Positions 32,244-41,970 of a DNA stretch of 64,000 bases are shown here, one piece after another (within the stretch, counting starts at the first letter, position 1; each line of letters begins with the position of its first letter). The stretch is taken from the NCBI GenBank assembly GCA_006384855.1, contig VCJN01000285.1:124001-188000 (forward strand). The letters run 5' to 3'. This stretch comes from Tetraselmis striata. Taxonomy: Eukaryota; Chlorophyta; Chlorodendrophyceae; Chlorodendrales; Chlorodendraceae. A program made the position numbers and the translations under genes. The notes below the pieces were generated by a model, which was given only the letters and a program-made list of their open reading frames with translations, was not told the origin of the DNA and ran no database searches.

Positions 32244-32951
32244 TTCCTATTCACAATCACTACCAATGACATTAATGCAAGGAGATGGTTGTAGTGCAAA
32301 GGCAAGGTTTCCTACTACTATGAATGTAATTTTACAGAGGGAACCCCCATCAGCTACCCTCTTCATCAGCCGCCTCTGCGCCCATGTTGTTAAGCATGTC
32401 CTCAAATAAGCGTGATATGATCGGGATGTGTTTGTCTTACATGAGACACTCGCGCTGTTACTACGACGAAGTGCCGGTAGTACAAGTACAGGTACGAGGG
32501 CGTACGGCAGTCCCTCTTTACATACGGGTACGGGTACCATTTTCTACTGATCGGCGCATTTTTCCGCCCGCCCGCGCCCACCCGGCCCTGGACAGGCGGA
32601 CTGGCAACAGTGAAACCCGTGCAGCGTCTCTACGACAGCCGTTTCTACGAACGTCTTTACCGTACGTCGCTACGTTTCAGCGTCTCTACGATGGATCGTC
32701 ATATTGCTATGGCCCGCTGCTCGTCTGAGAGCTAAGACGTCAAGCTCCAGTTGCGCGCCCCGGCATATATAACCATTACCGACTTACTTCGCTGGTCACT
32801 TGTAGAGGCAAGACTAATAAACCCTCGGCCCGGCGGGCTCGTAGCTGCACTGTCTGTCCCGGCAGTAATGCTCAGCACATGCAGCTTGTATACGGTGTTA
32901 AGCATCTATGACGTGCATGACGTGCACTCTTCTGATCATACGTGATTATTC

Positions 32952-32991
<40 letters not shown>

Positions 32992-33834
32992 GAGAGACAG
33001 AAACCTTATGCGGAGCTGTAGATGGTTTGCCACATTTCTGATTTTTTTGTGTATGTTAAGTAAAAGGTAAAATAACACTGTCTTACTTACGCCATTCATG
33101 GTCGCGTCAAAATTTCATATCAAATACGTACTTGAATATAAAAACGAGTTAGCACTAATACTTATAACCATTTGCACGACTTTACAGACTCCGTGAGTTT
33201 GCTGTAGTTTGCAGTCACAAAAAGGCGACAGGAACCGGGGTGAGTGGCCATGTGCACTTATCAGTGGACTCGGGTGCCTGCAGGGAAGCCTGCACATGCG
33301 AATCAAGCGCAGGGTGATGGGCTTAGCATGACATCCCTGTGCGGTGCATCACTACACGGTTGCATCCCAGAGGCTCTTAATTAGAGCATGTGCTGTCATT
33401 TACTGGACTAGCGCATCGCAAGCTGCTGCTGCATGTACACTTGTCAGCCAGCCCTGTCGAGCGCTGTGTTTTAGTTGTCGTGGAATACGTGCCATTGAGA
33501 TATTCTTATAGGCATTAATTTGGATGATGGGGCGCGGGGGGGGGGGGGGGGGGGGGGGGGGGGGCTTGAAAGTACATACACCTAGCTATGTCTAATTAAC
33601 TGATGACTGAATGTGAGGGCTCATGCACTTTCCCAGTGCACCACTGCCCGTTTCAGCCTAACCGCCTGGTTCCTTACTACATCATGGTCCAAAGTGCTAC
33701 GCAGCGGCATTCCATCATTGCCCCATTGCCATGTCACCCTGCTGCGGGGTATTCTCCGAGCATCGCTTCATGAACATCAGCATGCTTTCCTCGGTCTGCG
33801 AAAGCAAGACGAGGAACCCAGCGCCCCAGCTCGC
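32244..33834. repeat. Intergenic with microsatellites and a dispersed repeat
   Basis: Contains copy 2 of the 60-bp repeat (32584-32644), a GTAC-rich stretch (32475-32540), an (AG)n microsatellite (32953-32997) and a G tract of about 27 (33537-33564). No gene is supported. Confidence 0.55.
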
Positions 33835-34743
33835 TCATGCGGCAGCGAATATCCAGAATAATCCCCAGCGGGAGGGGTCCTCCGCGAGGGCCACCGTGCC
33901 GTCTCGGAATAGGAACAGCACATATGCAACCAAAGTGGACGCTGGCACCGTGAACAGCGTGTTGGAGAGCACGTATGCCTGGGGCGTGTAGAACATCAGC
34001 GCGCTGTACATTGCGTACACTCCGGAGAGGACGCAGGCGGCTGGGAGAGAGCCCGTCGGCCGGCCACCCGCCAGGCCACCCCAGCACTCATCGCCCTGGA
34101 TGGCCATTATCGCAATGACGCTGAAACCCACCGCGCGGGCGGACATGCTGTATATGGATACCACGTCGGTGCTGCACCCCCTTCGCCGGAGATGGCCGGT
34201 AAGCCAGTACATACCGGTAACCACGCTGGAGAGTAGCTGGTCGCCTAGCCCACAGTGCTCCACAGTGGCGATCTTGAGCTGGAAAGCCACCAGCCCAGCC
34301 ACGGTGGCCCAGTCCAGAGCGCGCACGATGAGCCCGCTAGCTCTCCAGCGCTCGTACAACTCATACAGGGCAGGGTCCTCGAAGCAGAGGTCCGCGCCAA
34401 TGGATGCCTGCCCTCTGTCGGAGCGCAGGAGCGCCTCGGCGGCAAGCTGAAGGCGCTGTCGCGCAGCGTCGTGGAAGTGCAGGCACAGCAGGGCGAGGGC
34501 AGCCAGCACAAGGGCAAGGCCGCTCGTCGCCTCGAGGCACAGCGCGTGGCTCAACGTAGGATCGCTGCGCGAAGCGGCTAGGGGCAGCGTCAGAGCCACC
34601 GGTCCCCACACTGGATACGTCTGCAGCAGGTACGACACCCGCGCAGCTAGGCGGGACGCCATTGATAGCTGGAGTATCAATCCTCCCCTATGCCGTGGTA
34701 GGCACTTGGCCGGTCCGGCGGTGTACAGCAACCCGGCTGGCAA
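33835..34743 (-). CDS. Multi-pass membrane protein of unknown family
   Basis: Uninterrupted frame of 302 codons. Met28 at 34662 (MASRLAARV) is a likelier start than Met1, because the first 27 residues are not conserved-looking and the second start is followed at once by the first hydrophobic segment. About seven hydrophobic segments alternate with short loops: VALTLPLAA, LALVLAALALLCLHF, ATVAGLVAFQL, VVTGMYWLTG, FSVIAIMAI, VLSGVYAMYSALMFY and STLVAYVLFLF. It ends WGLFWIFAAA. A conserved-looking soluble loop (residues about 105-140) is rich in acidic and aromatic residues. I do not recognise the family. The Harbinger-type element begins 33 bp upstream of Met1, so the promoter may be displaced. 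It could also be an exon of a larger gene. Confidence 0.5.
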   Translation of the reverse strand: MPAGLLYTAGPAKCLPRHRGGLILQLSMASRLAARVSYLLQTYPVWGPVALTLPLAASRSDPTLSHALCLEATSGLALVLAALALLCLHFHDAARQRLQLAAEALLRSDRGQASIGADLCFEDPALYELYERWRASGLIVRALDWATVAGLVAFQLKIATVEHCGLGDQLLSSVVTGMYWLTGHLRRRGCSTDVVSIYSMSARAVGFSVIAIMAIQGDECWGGLAGGRPTGSLPAACVLSGVYAMYSALMFYTPQAYVLSNTLFTVPASTLVAYVLFLFRDGTVALAEDPSRWGLFWIFAAA

Positions 34744-34772
34744 GTGGCAACGCTACTGCATTTATCACGGCT

Positions 34773-34775
34773 TTA
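34773..34775. repeat. TTA target duplication, left
   Basis: Directly outside the left TIR and matched by TTA at 36967-36969. Confidence 0.75.
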
Positions 34776-35072
34776 GGCAGAAGTTACGATCGTCAAACGA
34801 AAGGGGCGCGATGCGCGCGCCCATCGGAGGAATGTAGGAGATCTTCGACCATTCAAGCCGTTTCCCTGGAGGAAGCGGCGCCGGTATTCGCGCCAAGTTA
34901 CGATCGTCAAACGATACGGGCGGGGGGCGCGCGCTTGTCAGCCGAATTCGAACGGGAGCCCGGGGCTCTGCGGGCATCAATCATCCATTGTGCCTCGACC
35001 CACACGACTCAGCGAGCCTCTGCCCACTCCCGCTCTGCTTCAACCACGCCCCGCCGCAGCGTATAGCACGAC

Positions 35073-35570
35073 ATGTTCGCCCACTCCGCCGACTCGGATG
35101 CGGAATCGGACGAGATGGGGGTTTTGGATCCGGTCACGATCGCGCAAATAGTCGCCGAAGAGGAGGAGACTGCCAATGATCTCTCTCGGCGCCTCTGCAG
35201 TATTCTGCTGCTGGGGGCGCCAGATCTGCAATGGGGCGACCCGGACGATGACTTCGACCCCATGGACTACTTCGTCGTTCCGGAGGATGGCGGCGGGCGC
35301 CGACAAGGCGGGCGGCGGGGCACAGCGCGTGGACCCTTGGAGGTAGCGCGCCGCCCCTACCAGGAAGCCTCTGAAGATGGGTCGCGGGAAGAAAAGAGGC
35401 AGCGCGACTTTTATAACGGCAAGTGGTACACCCGATAACTGTCTGGTATGCGTCAGGGATCACTGGCCTGGGACGAATTCCGTTTCAAGTTCCGAGTTCC
35501 TTGGCCCATGTTCAACTGGCTGCTACAGCGGACTCGTGCCTCCAAACTTTTCCCCGACGAGACGCTATAG
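35073..35570 (+). pseudogene. N-terminal remnant of a Harbinger-type transposase
   Basis: Frame starts at 35073 (MFAHSADSDAESDEM), is acidic at first, then basic (EEKRQRDFYNGKWYTR). It stops at TAA 35436-35438. Beyond that stop the same frame continues for 43 codons with AWDEFRFKFRVPWPMFNWLL, the sort of sequence that precedes the nuclease core in these transposases, and ends at TAG 35568. The simplest reading is a CAA-to-TAA stop mutation plus a deletion that removed the DDE domain before the minus-strand frame begins. The family call rests mainly on element structure. Confidence 0.55.
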
Positions 35571-35633
35571 AAGGCTGGCAACCCTCCCGCACCGTGGTCT
35601 ATCACTGCATCTATCACGGCAACGCTACTGCAT

Positions 35634-36501
35634 CTATCCTGTGGCTGGACCTGCGCCGGTGGGGGGTGTACCACCGAGGCAGAACTCGCCAATGTTCTTG
35701 CCGTTGGGCAGCTGGCCGAATAGAACAAAGCACTCCCAGGCGGGCTCGGTCCAAGCGGTAGGGATCGGCTTGCCCCGCACGCGGGCCCTGGACGAGCTGA
35801 AGTGCTCCCAATACTCGAGCTTGGCAGCGCTTTGCACGTCTGCCCATGTCTTGCCGCTTGGTGGCTTCTCGTCGGGGCCGAGGTGTCGGCGCAAGATAGG
35901 CAGGATCTCGTTCTGCACAATCTTCACGATCTCGGCATGCTTGGTGAACAGAGGGCTCTTGCCCTTATTCTTGCCTGACTCGGTAAAGGAGGTGCGACGC
36001 TCGTAAGACTCCTCGATAGTCGGGTGACCATCCTTCCCAGGGGTCCAGATACCAAGGGCCACGACGTCCGAAGCAAACTTGTTGTAGAAAGACCGTGCGA
36101 GCTTGGCGCGCTTGAGGACTGTCTGCGTGGACTTTGAGCGATTGGCGGCCAAGACGCAGCGGACGGAGACTAGCACCTCCCCCAGCGCCCACTTCGAGTT
36201 GGCTTTGACCGTCGGCGCAGCTGCGCCCTCGCCATCACCGATGCCGTCTTCACACGCAGATTCAACTTCCGGGGAGATAAGGTAGGGCTGGTGAGGCGTC
36301 GGCGATGGCGTCGTCAGCGTCGGTCTCGCCCTCGCCCACGTCGTCGTTGTCGTCCCAGAAGGCATTCTCAACAGCATCACGGGCAACATCGCCCGCAGCG
36401 ACTGCAGGAGGCGACTCAACCATCCGCGCACAAGCCTCGTCGACCAGGGCAATGAAGGAGGAAGGAGCAGTGGCGGGGTCGGTGGTGTGTGGCGCTGGCA
36501 T
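35634..36501 (-). pseudogene. Second protein of the Harbinger-type element, frameshifted
   Basis: Two minus-strand frames overlap near 36280. The upstream one (36501-36262, MPAPHTTDPATAPSS, acidic) and the downstream one (from about 36290 to 35634, reading SKWALGEVLVSVRCVLAANRS then PTIEESYERRTSF and LEYWEHFSSSRARVRG) seem to be one protein joined by a frameshift or short intron. Harbinger elements usually encode a Myb/SANT-like accessory protein. I cannot see a clear Myb motif, so function is inferred from position only. Confidence 0.4.
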
Positions 36502-36966
36502 AGTGGGAGCTACGACGTGAAGCCTCGTTGACCTGACTGCGCGCAGTCAGCACACGTGTCAATACCTTGACCGCGGGTGGGGGGGGGGGGGCAGCCGGTG
36601 CGTCGCCTGCACCGAGAAATGCGGACGTGTTGGCACGCTTCGGGACGGACGGCGGTGGTACAGAAGCTGCGAGGGGCCGGAGGGGGGGCGGGGGGTCGAG
36701 GACGCGCGATCGCGCATGATGGGCTCACCTGATGTCTTTCGTCGGAGGAAATGGCTTTCGTCGGAGATCTCCGACGAAACGGCTGACGGCTGTAGGAAAT
36801 CACTCCTCCGACCATTCTCCGACGAAGTTATAGGGCGCGAGACCGCTTCGTCTGACGATCGTAACTTGGGGGGTTGCGCGTCCCATTTCCTACAGCCGGG
36901 GTATCCGGGTGTGTTCGGTACGATTCTACGATCCCGGACGTTTCGTTTGACGATCGTAACTTCTGC

Positions 36967-36969
36967 CTT
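36967..36969. repeat. TTA target duplication, right
   Basis: Matches 34773-34775 at the outer edge of the right TIR. Confidence 0.75.
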
Positions 36970-37485
36970 AGCGACTATATTTTGGGTTACTGTAGGTCGG
37001 TTACAGCAGGGATACGCGTCGAGAGAGTTCACGGAAAGTACTGGGGAAGGACAAAGCCAACGTTTTAAAAGCATTTCAAAGTTGAGTCTGGTTATGCCAA
37101 AAGATCGCGCAGGCGGGGTTACACGGACAAGAGCCGAAATTGGCAGGAAGGTTAGTGAAAACGTGCAGGGAAAACCGCGTCAAGGGGGGGGGGCCTGCGT
37201 ATAACGCAGCGAAACTGGAAGATGGCAGGCTCCGCTGTTACGGCTGCTTTTATGTCTACTCGTGCTGGACTCAAAAGGGCGCAACGGCAGGTGATATAGT
37301 AACCCGTGCCACTTAGCAGCAACGGTAGCCGGAAAAGCGATTAGGAAATTAAGGAGGAAACCCCATAAACTAGTTTAGATCATTTCAAAGTTGAGTCAGG
37401 TTTATTTGCCAGTTTTGAGCGAACGGAGAGAGAGAGAGAGGGAGAGGGAGAGAGAGAGGGAGAGGGAGACGGAGAGAGAGAGAGT
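36970..37485. repeat. Dispersed repeat copy 2 and (AG)n microsatellite
   Basis: 37068-37400 is related to 27773-28165. A purine microsatellite (AG)n with GGG interruptions covers 37427-37484 and marks the 5' edge of the DIRS-like relic. Confidence 0.5.
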
Positions 37486-38012
37486 CTAACGGCAGCGAAT
37501 ATCAGGGCGGACCGTCTAAGCCGGCGCCTCGGCAACGACGATTGGCAACTCGACCCGCTACTGTTATCGGAACCGGAGAGCCAGTTCGGCCCTCACTCCA
37601 TCGACCGCTTCGCGTCCGCCTTCAACACCCTGCTCCCCCGCTACGACGCGGCGTGGTTGGACCCTCTGTGCAAGGCGGTGGACTCGTTGCACCTGCCGGA
37701 TGCGGACTGGCTCCGAGAAAACAACTGGTGCAACGTGCCCTGGCCCATGCTACCCGACCTCGTGCAGAAGGTGCAGAGTGGCGCAGCGGCGACCGTCGTC
37801 GCGTCGCGATGGGAGGGCAAGGCGTGGCACCGGGCACTCATCGAGATGGCAGTGGAGGAGCTCACGGTGGCGCCGCGCGCCGGCTTGTTTCGGCCGGGGC
37901 GGCGGGACGGGCGAGGTATGATCGGCAGGCCTCACTGGCCCGTGAATGTATTCCACGTTTCCTTCCGTCATAGCGGGCTAGCCTATGGGTGTACCTGCGC
38001 CGAGGGGCCGTA
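37486..38012 (+). pseudogene. RT/RNase H end of a DIRS-like retrotransposon
   Basis: Open frame from the AG microsatellite to TAA at 38012. It reads DDWQLDPLLL, FGPHSIDRFASAFNTLLPRYDAAWLDP, LRENNWCNVPWPMLPDLVQKV and AATVVASRWEGKAWH. This DW-L-F...FGPH-DRFA...N...P...D block is the RNase H-type tail of the pol of DIRS/PAT-group elements. The reverse transcriptase itself is missing: the 5' part has been lost at the microsatellite. A tyrosine recombinase lies just downstream, as expected for this order. Confidence 0.65.
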
Positions 38013-38119
38013 AGTGCTACGGTATACATGTTTCCGGGCAACGGCCACCAACTACCGGCTATACGTGCGGCACCAGTACGAACTACAATGGCGGCACCAA
38101 CTACTACTAAAGCGTCGAG

Positions 38120-39289
38120 GTGGCGAGCTGTACGACACCATGGGCTGATTCGATGCGCCCGTACATGACATGGATGCTAAGATATGCATGGCACCAGACC
38201 CTGGAGCTCCTATCAGCTGCGTGGGCGCCAGGCACTGCGGCGTCGTACGCCAGCTGCATGAAGCAATATTTCCGTTTTTGCGAGGAGGAGCGGCGACCAG
38301 CCTTGGCTGTAGACCCCGGGACTATGGCACGGTACGTCACGTGGCTGGGCAACCTGGGGACGCGATCAAGGCCTCTAGCTTGCAACTTTATTACTACATG
38401 TCGGCTGTCAACAACTTCTTCAAGGATCACGGCCGGGAGCCCATGGCTGTAGGCGACCTAGTGAGCAGGGTCCGCAAGGGCTTTACGGCGTCACATTTGA
38501 CGCTGTACCCCAAGTTGATGCGGGCCCCATTGCATGCCCGCGCGTGTGGTGCTGAAAGCCTTGACCCTAGCAAAAACCCTATGGTTGGAGCTGGGACTTT
38601 TTTTGGGCACGGACCCGGCTACCGTGGTGCGTGTGGAGCTGTTCCGCGCCAGCCTGCTAACATTCGTTGTGCTCTGTCTTTTTTTCTGCCGCGGAGGAGC
38701 GGGGGTAGTGGAGTGTCGTACGGGAGACCCGACGGTCGGCCGGGACGGCGGAGTCCTCCTATACCATCGTGACCGGAAAGGCCATCGTGGCGCGGATGCA
38801 AGCAAACAGTTGTTGTGTCTGCTGCCATCGTCAGCGCATGCCGATATTGCGGAGTTGCTGCCCTACTTTGATGCCGCCCGTCAGGTGTTCGCCGACGGGC
38901 GGATGCCAATAGCACGATGGGCCATCAGCCAGCGTGAGGGGCAGGCAAAATGGACGGCAAACACCCTCACCAGCTGGCTGCAACTGGCGCTGACAACCGT
39001 GCAAGAGCCCCCCCCCCGAGGGGTTCGCGTGGACGTCCCACTCCCTCCGGAAGGGTACCACTGCAGCCGCGTACGTGATCGGCGTGACGATGCAGAAGAT
39101 CAAGTACTTCGGCGGCTGGGCGATGGAGTCCATCGTGGTGCTCGACTATAATACATCGACCCAACAGTGCTGCCGTGTCCGGCAGCATGGCATCTCTTTG
39201 GCTGGATGACCCCTGGGGCGGTCAACCAGCCAGGCTGCCACGCCAAGTGGCGACATGATGCCAAAACTGCGAGCCCCCTGCTTTGCTAA
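38120..39289 (+). pseudogene. Tyrosine recombinase of a DIRS-like element, frameshifted
   Basis: N-terminal SAM-like part in frame 38120 (APGTAASYASCMKQYFRFC). Shifts of frame occur near 38365 and 38535 (continuing AKTLWLELGLFLGTDPATVV, then GDPTVGRDGGVLLYHRDRKG), and again near 39025. The last frame reads TSHSLRKGTTAAAYVIGVTM then KYFGGWAMESIVVLDYI, containing the H-x-x-R box (SHSLRKG), the GGW motif and the candidate nucleophile Tyr. Three frameshifts make it non-functional. Pairing with the upstream RNase H block supports a DIRS/PAT-type element and argues against a Crypton. Confidence 0.65.
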
Positions 39290-39691
39290 TGGTCAATTTG
39301 AGAATTGTAGAGGTTTGAATTGAACGGGGCCAAGTACGACGGGTGTTACCCGACGTTACAAATTCCGCCGTACACGGCTAGGAGGCTACTGCCGGGTGCC
39401 CACGGCCATCCATCATCCCTATATGACGCCCCGCAACGCGGCGGTGTCTCCACCTTCTGCCTTTGCGCCAGCTTCCAGCTAGCGCAACCCACCCTTCCCA
39501 ACCCTTTCGTGCGTGCTATGGGGCCTCAGCCCCTTTGTAAAATATTGTAAAACATCTGACAGCTTTCGGCAGAACTGCGAGCCCCGTGCTATAAATACTG
39601 CTTTGCTATTAAGCAAAATAGACGATATTAGTGCCCGACCGTATGCATGGATTTTTCTTTCATCAGTGCTTTAACATGTGAGCACTAAAAG
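39290..39691. other. Downstream of DIRS-like relic; short direct repeat
   Basis: AACTGCGAGCCCC-TGCT occurs at 39265 and again at 39574. It may be part of the terminal repeat system of the DIRS-like relic (such elements have split repeats), but only one pair is seen. No gene. Confidence 0.35.
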
Positions 39692-39707
39692 CAAAAGCCC
39701 GTATGGA
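39692..39707. repeat. 16-bp target duplication of LINE insertion, left
   Basis: CAAAAGCCCGTATGGA, repeated exactly at 40618-40633. Confidence 0.85.
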
Positions 39708-40617
39708 GGATGGCGTGGATTTCACTCCAACTTGGGCGGTCGCGTACGCTGATCACGTGACACGTTGCTCGGGGGGCGACTCCAATCACGCCGCACACGA
39801 GTGGGTGGCACATGGCCTTTCCGACGTTTGCCACGACGTGAAGTCCGCGCTAGGCGTGGGTGTCCAGATCCCCACGGACCCGTCGGTGCTTGTTTCTCTT
39901 CCGAAGGGCAGCGACGGCCGGCCGGCCGGTGTTGGGCTTTTTGGGTATGGTGGTATCCGCGGGAACACGGTTGCTGTCGATACCACCATTATTGCCCCTA
40001 TCCTCGGCGTGTCAAGCTCGGATCCAACGACTGCATTGCGGGTTGCAGAGCGCCACGAAATCCAAAAGTATGACGAGGGTGTCCAGAACGCCGCCGGCAT
40101 GCTTCGCTTTGTTCCTTTCGCCGTTTCCGAGTTTGGCTCGCTGGCCCCACATGCTGAATGAGGCCTTCTTGGTGGAGCTCGCGAAAGCTAGCCACACACA
40201 CACCGGCCAAAAAAACGGCGAACTCTTGTCTGCGTGGCGCCGCCGGTTCTCCTTGCTCATCAACATGGCACATGCAGACAACGTTCTTGGCGGGGTCGCG
40301 GCCACGTGCGCGGCACGTGATGGTGCTCCTGCGCCTGCGTGCGTCGCGTCGCTCGTCGGCATGTGTTGCTATGACATGGCTGGGTCATTGCTTGGCTGCA
40401 AGCGTCCTCGCCGCATTTGATAGCCTACCCCGGGGCAATGGTCCCTTTGGTTCCTGGCAGCTTGGCGACTTCGTGGTTCCCTTGGCTCCTCCTTGGTTCT
40501 TGGCTCCCTGGCCTCCTGCTCGACCTTGGTTTTAGACTTATGTCTCAGGCTTATGGTTTCATAGTTGCTGTTAGTTCTGTTTGTAGTGCGCATTTGTTTA
40601 AGCCCTGATGTAATAAC
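39708..40617 (+). mobile_element. 5'-truncated non-LTR retrotransposon (LINE), 910 bp
   Basis: Bounded by perfect 16-bp direct repeats, the signature of target-primed reverse transcription with 5' truncation. The coding part runs from about 39703 to 40161 and, after a frameshift near 40150, on to 40420. It reads GLFGYGGIRGNTVAVDTTIIAPI, then ALRVAERHEIQKYDEGV, then MLRFVPFAVSEFGSLAPHA. The D...E-x-x-K spacing with a following F-x-P-x-x-x-E resembles the C-terminal endonuclease-like domain found after the RT in some protist LINEs. The 3' end is CCCTGATGTAATAAC, without a poly(A) tail. Confidence 0.7.
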
Positions 40618-40633
40618 CAAAAGCCCGTATGGA
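40618..40633. repeat. 16-bp target duplication of LINE insertion, right
   Basis: Exact copy of 39692-39707. Confidence 0.85.
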
Positions 40634-41413
40634 TATCGTTCTCATTTCTTTAGGCGGAGAAATCAACGAATAGATGACGACTATACTACGGCAAGGGGCT
40701 ACCATCATAGCAGTAATAGTTGCTTGCGCAGGCGCATGCCGCGCCATCAGCAGTCCTAGCGCGCGCTTCAGGCGGGCGGACGATCGACCCGCCAATCCCC
40801 GCGCCTGTAGTCAAGCGATACCCCCACCTGTCTGTAGGGAAACTCTCTCTCCGCGCTCCAACCCAGCGTCACCTGGAGTCGAGCACTTTCCCCACGCGTC
40901 TGTACTCACCGCGACGCGCAGAGGCGTTGGTCAGCCGGGAGCTGGTGGGGCCCGAGTGCTCGTTTACCCTCGGAGTACAGTTCCACCGTGCTACGCGTAC
41001 GCAGTACGTATACTACTGTACCCTGTACGTATTACGCCTCCATAGCGGGGAACCGGAACCTGCAGTACGACTGCAATCGCGCAGCCAGAACTAGCGGTGC
41101 TAAAGGCGCGCTCCTGACACTGGACGACCTGACCGGCACAAAGACCCATCGTCGCCCCCGCAACTCACCCGCCCCACCGCAAAGGTAGCCCTCGCCGGTG
41201 CATTGACAGGGTTCCCGCGCCCTGGGGCGGGGGGGGGGGGGGGGGCGCCCTCCCCCCCCCCCCCCCCCCCCGCACGCGCAGCGTATTGCGGGCCCGGCTG
41301 GCATGCCTCACGCGACGACCCGCCTGCGCTGCCCCGCCATGCCACCGCGCCACAGTCGCAGAGGGTCTGAGCACCTCAGCTCGCGCCCGCAGGTCTTTCG
41401 GGAAAGCGTCGGC
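40634..41413. other. Upstream region of the WD40 gene
   Basis: Should contain its promoter and 5' leader. It includes a GTAC-rich stretch (40985-41040) and a G/C homopolymer hairpin at 41229-41271. In-frame upstream ATGs at 41303 and 41339 could extend the protein. Confidence 0.4.
41229..41271. repeat. G17/C20 hairpin
   Basis: A run of 17 G (41229-41245), six bases CGCCCT, then 20 C (41252-41271). The two runs can pair along their whole length or each strand can form quadruplex/i-motif structures. It lies about 140 bp upstream of the WD40 start codon. Confidence 0.85.
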
Positions 41414-41933
41414 ATGGACGCGGACGCTGAGGCTGACAGCGGCGGGTACTTCTTCCCGGGAGATCGGTACGCGGTGCCCGCGTACACCATTTGGGACTCG
41501 GACTGCGACGAGCTGGAGGAGTGCGGGAGCGACGGCGAGGTAGAGGTAGGGCGCACCACCGAACTGCTCGCCCACAGGCTGCTGTAACAGACCGGCGGCC
41601 GGTCGAGAACTAGAGGTTCGCGCTATACCCTCATCACAGCTAATGCTTCTCGGCGCCCCTGCACGCTGCCCGTACTACCGCAGTGCTGGAGCGACGAGGA
41701 GCTCTTCGACATCGACGACACGACGGCCGCGCAGGCAGCGGAAGGGAAGGACATCCAGGTGGGTGTCGCGGCCCACTTACGGAGGCCTGCATGCATGTGC
41801 ATGGCGCCGACTTAGCCCATAGCATGCTAAGCTCGGTGTGCTTTTTCGCGGTCCACCGACTTTGTACAGAACATTCCATGGGGGCGGCTGGGGGTGTCGA
41901 GGACGCGCTTCCGGGTGGGTGCCGTCCCTCGCG

Positions 41934-41970
<37 letters not shown>

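Larger units (their letters stand above)
34776..36966. mobile_element. PIF/Harbinger-type DNA transposon, internally deleted
   Basis: Perfect 25-bp terminal inverted repeats (34776-34800, beginning GGCAGAAGTTACGATC, and 36942-36966) are flanked by TTA duplications, the TWA target preference of PIF/Harbinger. The inner half of the TIR recurs once inside each end (about 34894-34911 and 36850-36869). The element carries a truncated transposase-like frame on plus and a second protein frame on minus, the two-gene arrangement of this superfamily. The DDE catalytic part is missing, so the copy is non-autonomous. Confidence 0.75.

Noticed and set aside
32953-32997. CRISPR-like or satellite array
   Set aside because: Simple AG microsatellite; no repeat-spacer pattern exists anywhere in the window.
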